Source of the DNA: Synergistales bacterium
GTDB taxonomy: Bacteria > Synergistota > Synergistia > Synergistales > Aminobacteriaceae
Length of the DNA stretch: 7,296 nucleotides
Direction of reading: 5' to 3'
NCBI GenBank assembly: GCA_025997955.1
Contig: BNVH01000118.1
Coordinates: forward strand, 1 to 7,296
The notes under the pieces were generated by a model. That model had not been told where the DNA came from. It searched no databases and saw only the letters and a list, made by a program, of their open reading frames with translations. The position numbers and the translations under genes were made by a program. Numbering within the stretch: the stretch's first letter is position 1; the number at the start of each line of letters is the position of its first letter. Of this stretch, positions 6,024-7,296 are shown one piece after another.

Positions 6024-6807
6024 AGACGGTCATCTCGTTTATCATCTGTTCCACGGTGGGTATATTCAGTTTGGCGCATAACGCTTTCTCGGTGCGAAGC
6101 GTGCGGTCTATGGCGGGAGTCGGCGTCTTTGGAAGCACGCTCAATCCGAGGTTATACCTTCTGTCAAACATCAGAAGCATATCATGTTTAGATACATCGT
6201 CAGCGGCGTAGATATGAAACAACCCGGTCTCGTAAAGACGGCCGCGTATAATCTGGTCGCAGATTTGGGCGTATCTGTCCGTCGTTACGCCGTTCCAGAA
6301 GTGATTGACGTAGCCGCCTACGGTCTTGCCCTTTTGCCTTTTAGTCCAGGCCAACAGGCTTACGCCGCTGCCGATTTCCTCGCCGATTATGCTTGTGCGC
6401 AGCACCATCGCTCGGCCGTAACACTCGCCCAACGATTTTGTTTTGCCGTAAGCGTCCAAAGCGTCGTGCGGGTCGCTTTCGACATATTTGCCTTTTTGCC
6501 CTGAGTATACACAGTCGGTGCTGATGTGAATGAGTTTAGCGCCGCTTTTCTCGCACCAACCCGCAAGCCGCCAAGGGAACAGCGCGTTGACGGCAATCGC
6601 CCCCGCTGGGTCGCGTTCCATAAAGTGTTTGATTACACCTATGCAGTTTATAACGTAGTCGAAGCCCGTCGGCAAAACGTCGAAATTATCTTTCAGCGCG
6701 TCGAATTGTCCGCGCGATGTGCTCGCGACGTTGTCATAATATGCCGAGAAATGCCGCGTCACGGCGCTGCCCAACATGCCCGTACCGCCCAAGACCAAGA
6801 TTTTCAT
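6016..6807 (-). CDS. RmlD-type NAD(P)H-dependent sugar-nucleotide reductase (SDR), 263 aa
   Basis: Cytoplasmic reductase of the RmlD (dTDP-4-dehydrorhamnose reductase-like) branch of extended SDRs. The Rossmann motif is GGTGMLG at residues 7-13, the STD motif is STDCVYSG at 96-103, and the catalytic Tyr/Lys pair is Y120-x3-K124 in AYGKTK, followed by RTSIIG near 138 and FWNGVTT near 170. At 263 aa it is RmlD-sized and lacks the C-terminal cupin of the roughly 370-aa FnlB/CapF/WbjC enzymes. Between a CapE-like dehydratase and a WecB-like 2-epimerase it most likely reduces C4 of the UDP-4-keto-L-sugar to UDP-L-RhaNAc, as proposed for WbvR-type proteins; the substrate is inferred from context. 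I chose ATG at 6807, with GGAGG at 6815-6819 seven bases upstream, over the TTG one codon earlier. It overlaps the upstream stop by 1 nt (TGATG) and the downstream epimerase by 8 nt. Confidence 0.88.
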   Translation of the reverse strand: MKILVLGGTGMLGSAVTRHFSAYYDNVASTSRGQFDALKDNFDVLPTGFDYVINCIGVIKHFMERDPAGAIAVNALFPWRLAGWCEKSGAKLIHISTDCVYSGQKGKYVESDPHDALDAYGKTKSLGECYGRAMVLRTSIIGEEIGSGVSLLAWTKRQKGKTVGGYVNHFWNGVTTDRYAQICDQIIRGRLYETGLFHIYAADDVSKHDMLLMFDRRYNLGLSVLPKTPTPAIDRTLRTEKALCAKLNIPTVEQMINEMTVYE

Positions 6808-7296
6808 CAATATACCTCCGGCTCGTATCCATTCAACGTCTGCCGGATATAGTCCAAGTTCAGCAACATATCCCGCAGTTCGGCATGGGTCAGCCGGTGC
6901 GTGTTATGGGAAGTATAATCCTCGGCTACCTGCTCTGTGCCGGACACAAAGTAGTTGCCATAGTTGAGGTCTCGATTGTCGGAAGGTATGCGGTAGTAAT
7001 TGCTCAAATCCTCGGCGCGGGACATTTCCTCGCGTGTGAGGAGCGATTCGTAGAGTTTTTCTCCGTGGCGCGTGCCGATTTGCCGTATGTTAGGCTTTAC
7101 ACAAAATATTTCGCAAAGTGTTGCGGCCAGCTCGCCGATGGTAGTTGCGGGAGCCTTTTGAACGAAGATGTCGCCTTTTATGTTGCTTTTTCGCCCCCCC
7201 CCCCCCCCCGTGTTGATAGGCGAACAGGACAAGCTCCACCGCGTTGTCAAGCGACATCATAAAACGCGTCATGTTTGGGTCTGTAACGGTGAGCGG
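6807..7296 (-). CDS. capE: UDP-GlcNAc 4,6-dehydratase/5-epimerase (CapE/FnlA/WbjB family), 3' part, frameshifted at a G16 run
   Basis: This is the C-terminal part (about 160 codons) of a cytoplasmic, NAD(P)-dependent extended SDR enzyme; the N-terminal Rossmann domain lies beyond the right edge. The family removes water from UDP-GlcNAc and inverts C5, giving the 4-keto-6-deoxy-L-sugar that opens the L-FucNAc and L-QuiNAc pathways. Before the G run the frame reads PLTVTDPNMTRFMMSLD and AVELVLFAYQHG. After it, in the -1 frame, come GDIFVQKAPATTIGELA, IGTRHGEKLYESLL, NRDLNYGNYF and EDYTSHNTHRL, all hallmarks of CapE/FnlA rather than PseB/FlaA1. The two halves are joined only if the 16-G run at 7194-7209 is read as a multiple of three. 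As written, translation runs into 34 basic out-of-frame residues and stops at 7090. The loop with the run (five Gly, then RKSNIK before GD) also seems longer than usual in the family. The TGA stop overlaps the next gene's ATG by 1 nt. Confidence 0.9.
7194..7209 (-). repeat. Homopolymeric run of 16 G (coding strand) inside the dehydratase gene
   Basis: Sixteen C on the plus strand, G16 in the coding sense, encode a polyglycine loop between the conserved blocks ending YQHG and starting GDIFVQK. Fifteen or 18 G give a full-length enzyme. Sixteen (this sequence) gives a 34-residue basic tail and an early stop. Seventeen gives GEKAT then TAA almost at once. So one frame is ON and two are OFF, as at a slipped-strand contingency locus. 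A miscounted homopolymer from sequencing or assembly would look the same. Confidence 0.9.

Noticed and set aside
7090..7193. The 34-residue basic tail after the G run as a real protein domain
   Set aside because: It is the shifted reading of the conserved GDIFVQK region, which is clearly the intended frame.
6807..7250. Independent gene starting at ATG 7250 in the downstream dehydratase frame
   Set aside because: Residues before the G run (MTTRWSLSCSPINT) are the out-of-frame reading of the conserved dehydratase sequence, so this is an artefact of the frameshift.
6717..7262. 181-codon plus-strand open frame, and the other plus-strand frames over 60 codons such as 2063-2464, 2678-3319 and 4959-5324
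   Set aside because: All lie opposite well-conserved minus-strand genes, show no family-like motifs and have Arg/Ser/His-rich composition typical of antisense frames.
6807..7296. PseB/FlaA1-type dehydratase of the pseudaminic acid pathway
   Set aside because: The EDYTSHNT and RDLNY blocks and the company of RmlD-like and WecB-like genes match CapE/FnlA instead.

Overview
The window lies inside a surface-polysaccharide (capsule or O-antigen type) biosynthesis locus of an unidentified bacterium. Every supported gene is on the minus strand, so transcription runs from right to left. Start codons are mostly ATG with some GTG/TTG, and most are preceded by GGAGG- or GAGG-like Shine-Dalgarno sites. 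This fits many Bacillota and other anaerobic bacteria, but nothing in the window fixes the taxon or says whether the product is a capsule or an LPS O-chain.

Right part (7296 to 4911): a three-gene nucleotide-sugar module. It holds the C-terminal part of a CapE/FnlA/WbjB-type UDP-GlcNAc 4,6-dehydratase/5-epimerase, a short RmlD-type reductase with no cupin domain, and a WecB/FnlC/WbjD-type non-hydrolysing UDP-sugar 2-epimerase. Together they should convert UDP-GlcNAc to a UDP-2-acetamido-2,6-dideoxy-L-hexose. Because the reductase is the short RmlD type rather than the bifunctional cupin-bearing FnlB/CapF, UDP-L-RhaNAc then UDP-L-QuiNAc is favoured over UDP-L-FucNAc. The dehydratase gene is interrupted in this copy by a run of 16 G (coding strand) that shifts the frame; a run of 15 or 18 would restore it. 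This is either a phase-variable contingency tract or a homopolymer length error.

Middle part (4911 to 1174): the assembly module. It has a GT2 glycosyltransferase, a 72-codon small gene with a basic tail, a GT4 glycosyltransferase with a cysteine cluster, and after a 97-99 bp gap a second GT-B/GT4-like glycosyltransferase. Junctions are tight: 1-8 nt overlaps, immediate stop/start contact and a 9 nt gap, which indicates one translationally coupled operon.

Left part (1173 to 1): more AT-rich and less orderly. It contains a 29-codon cationic small ORF with a strong Shine-Dalgarno, then a radical SAM gene of the kind found in polysaccharide loci. The radical SAM protein carries an internal duplication next to a perfect 12-bp inverted repeat, and it stops after about the fourth strand of the barrel, so it looks truncated. 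A good sigma70-like promoter and Shine-Dalgarno then lead into the first 11 codons of a further gene that leaves the window.

No RNA genes, CRISPR arrays, insertion sequences or convincing terminators were seen, and there is no gene-free stretch longer than about 100 bases.
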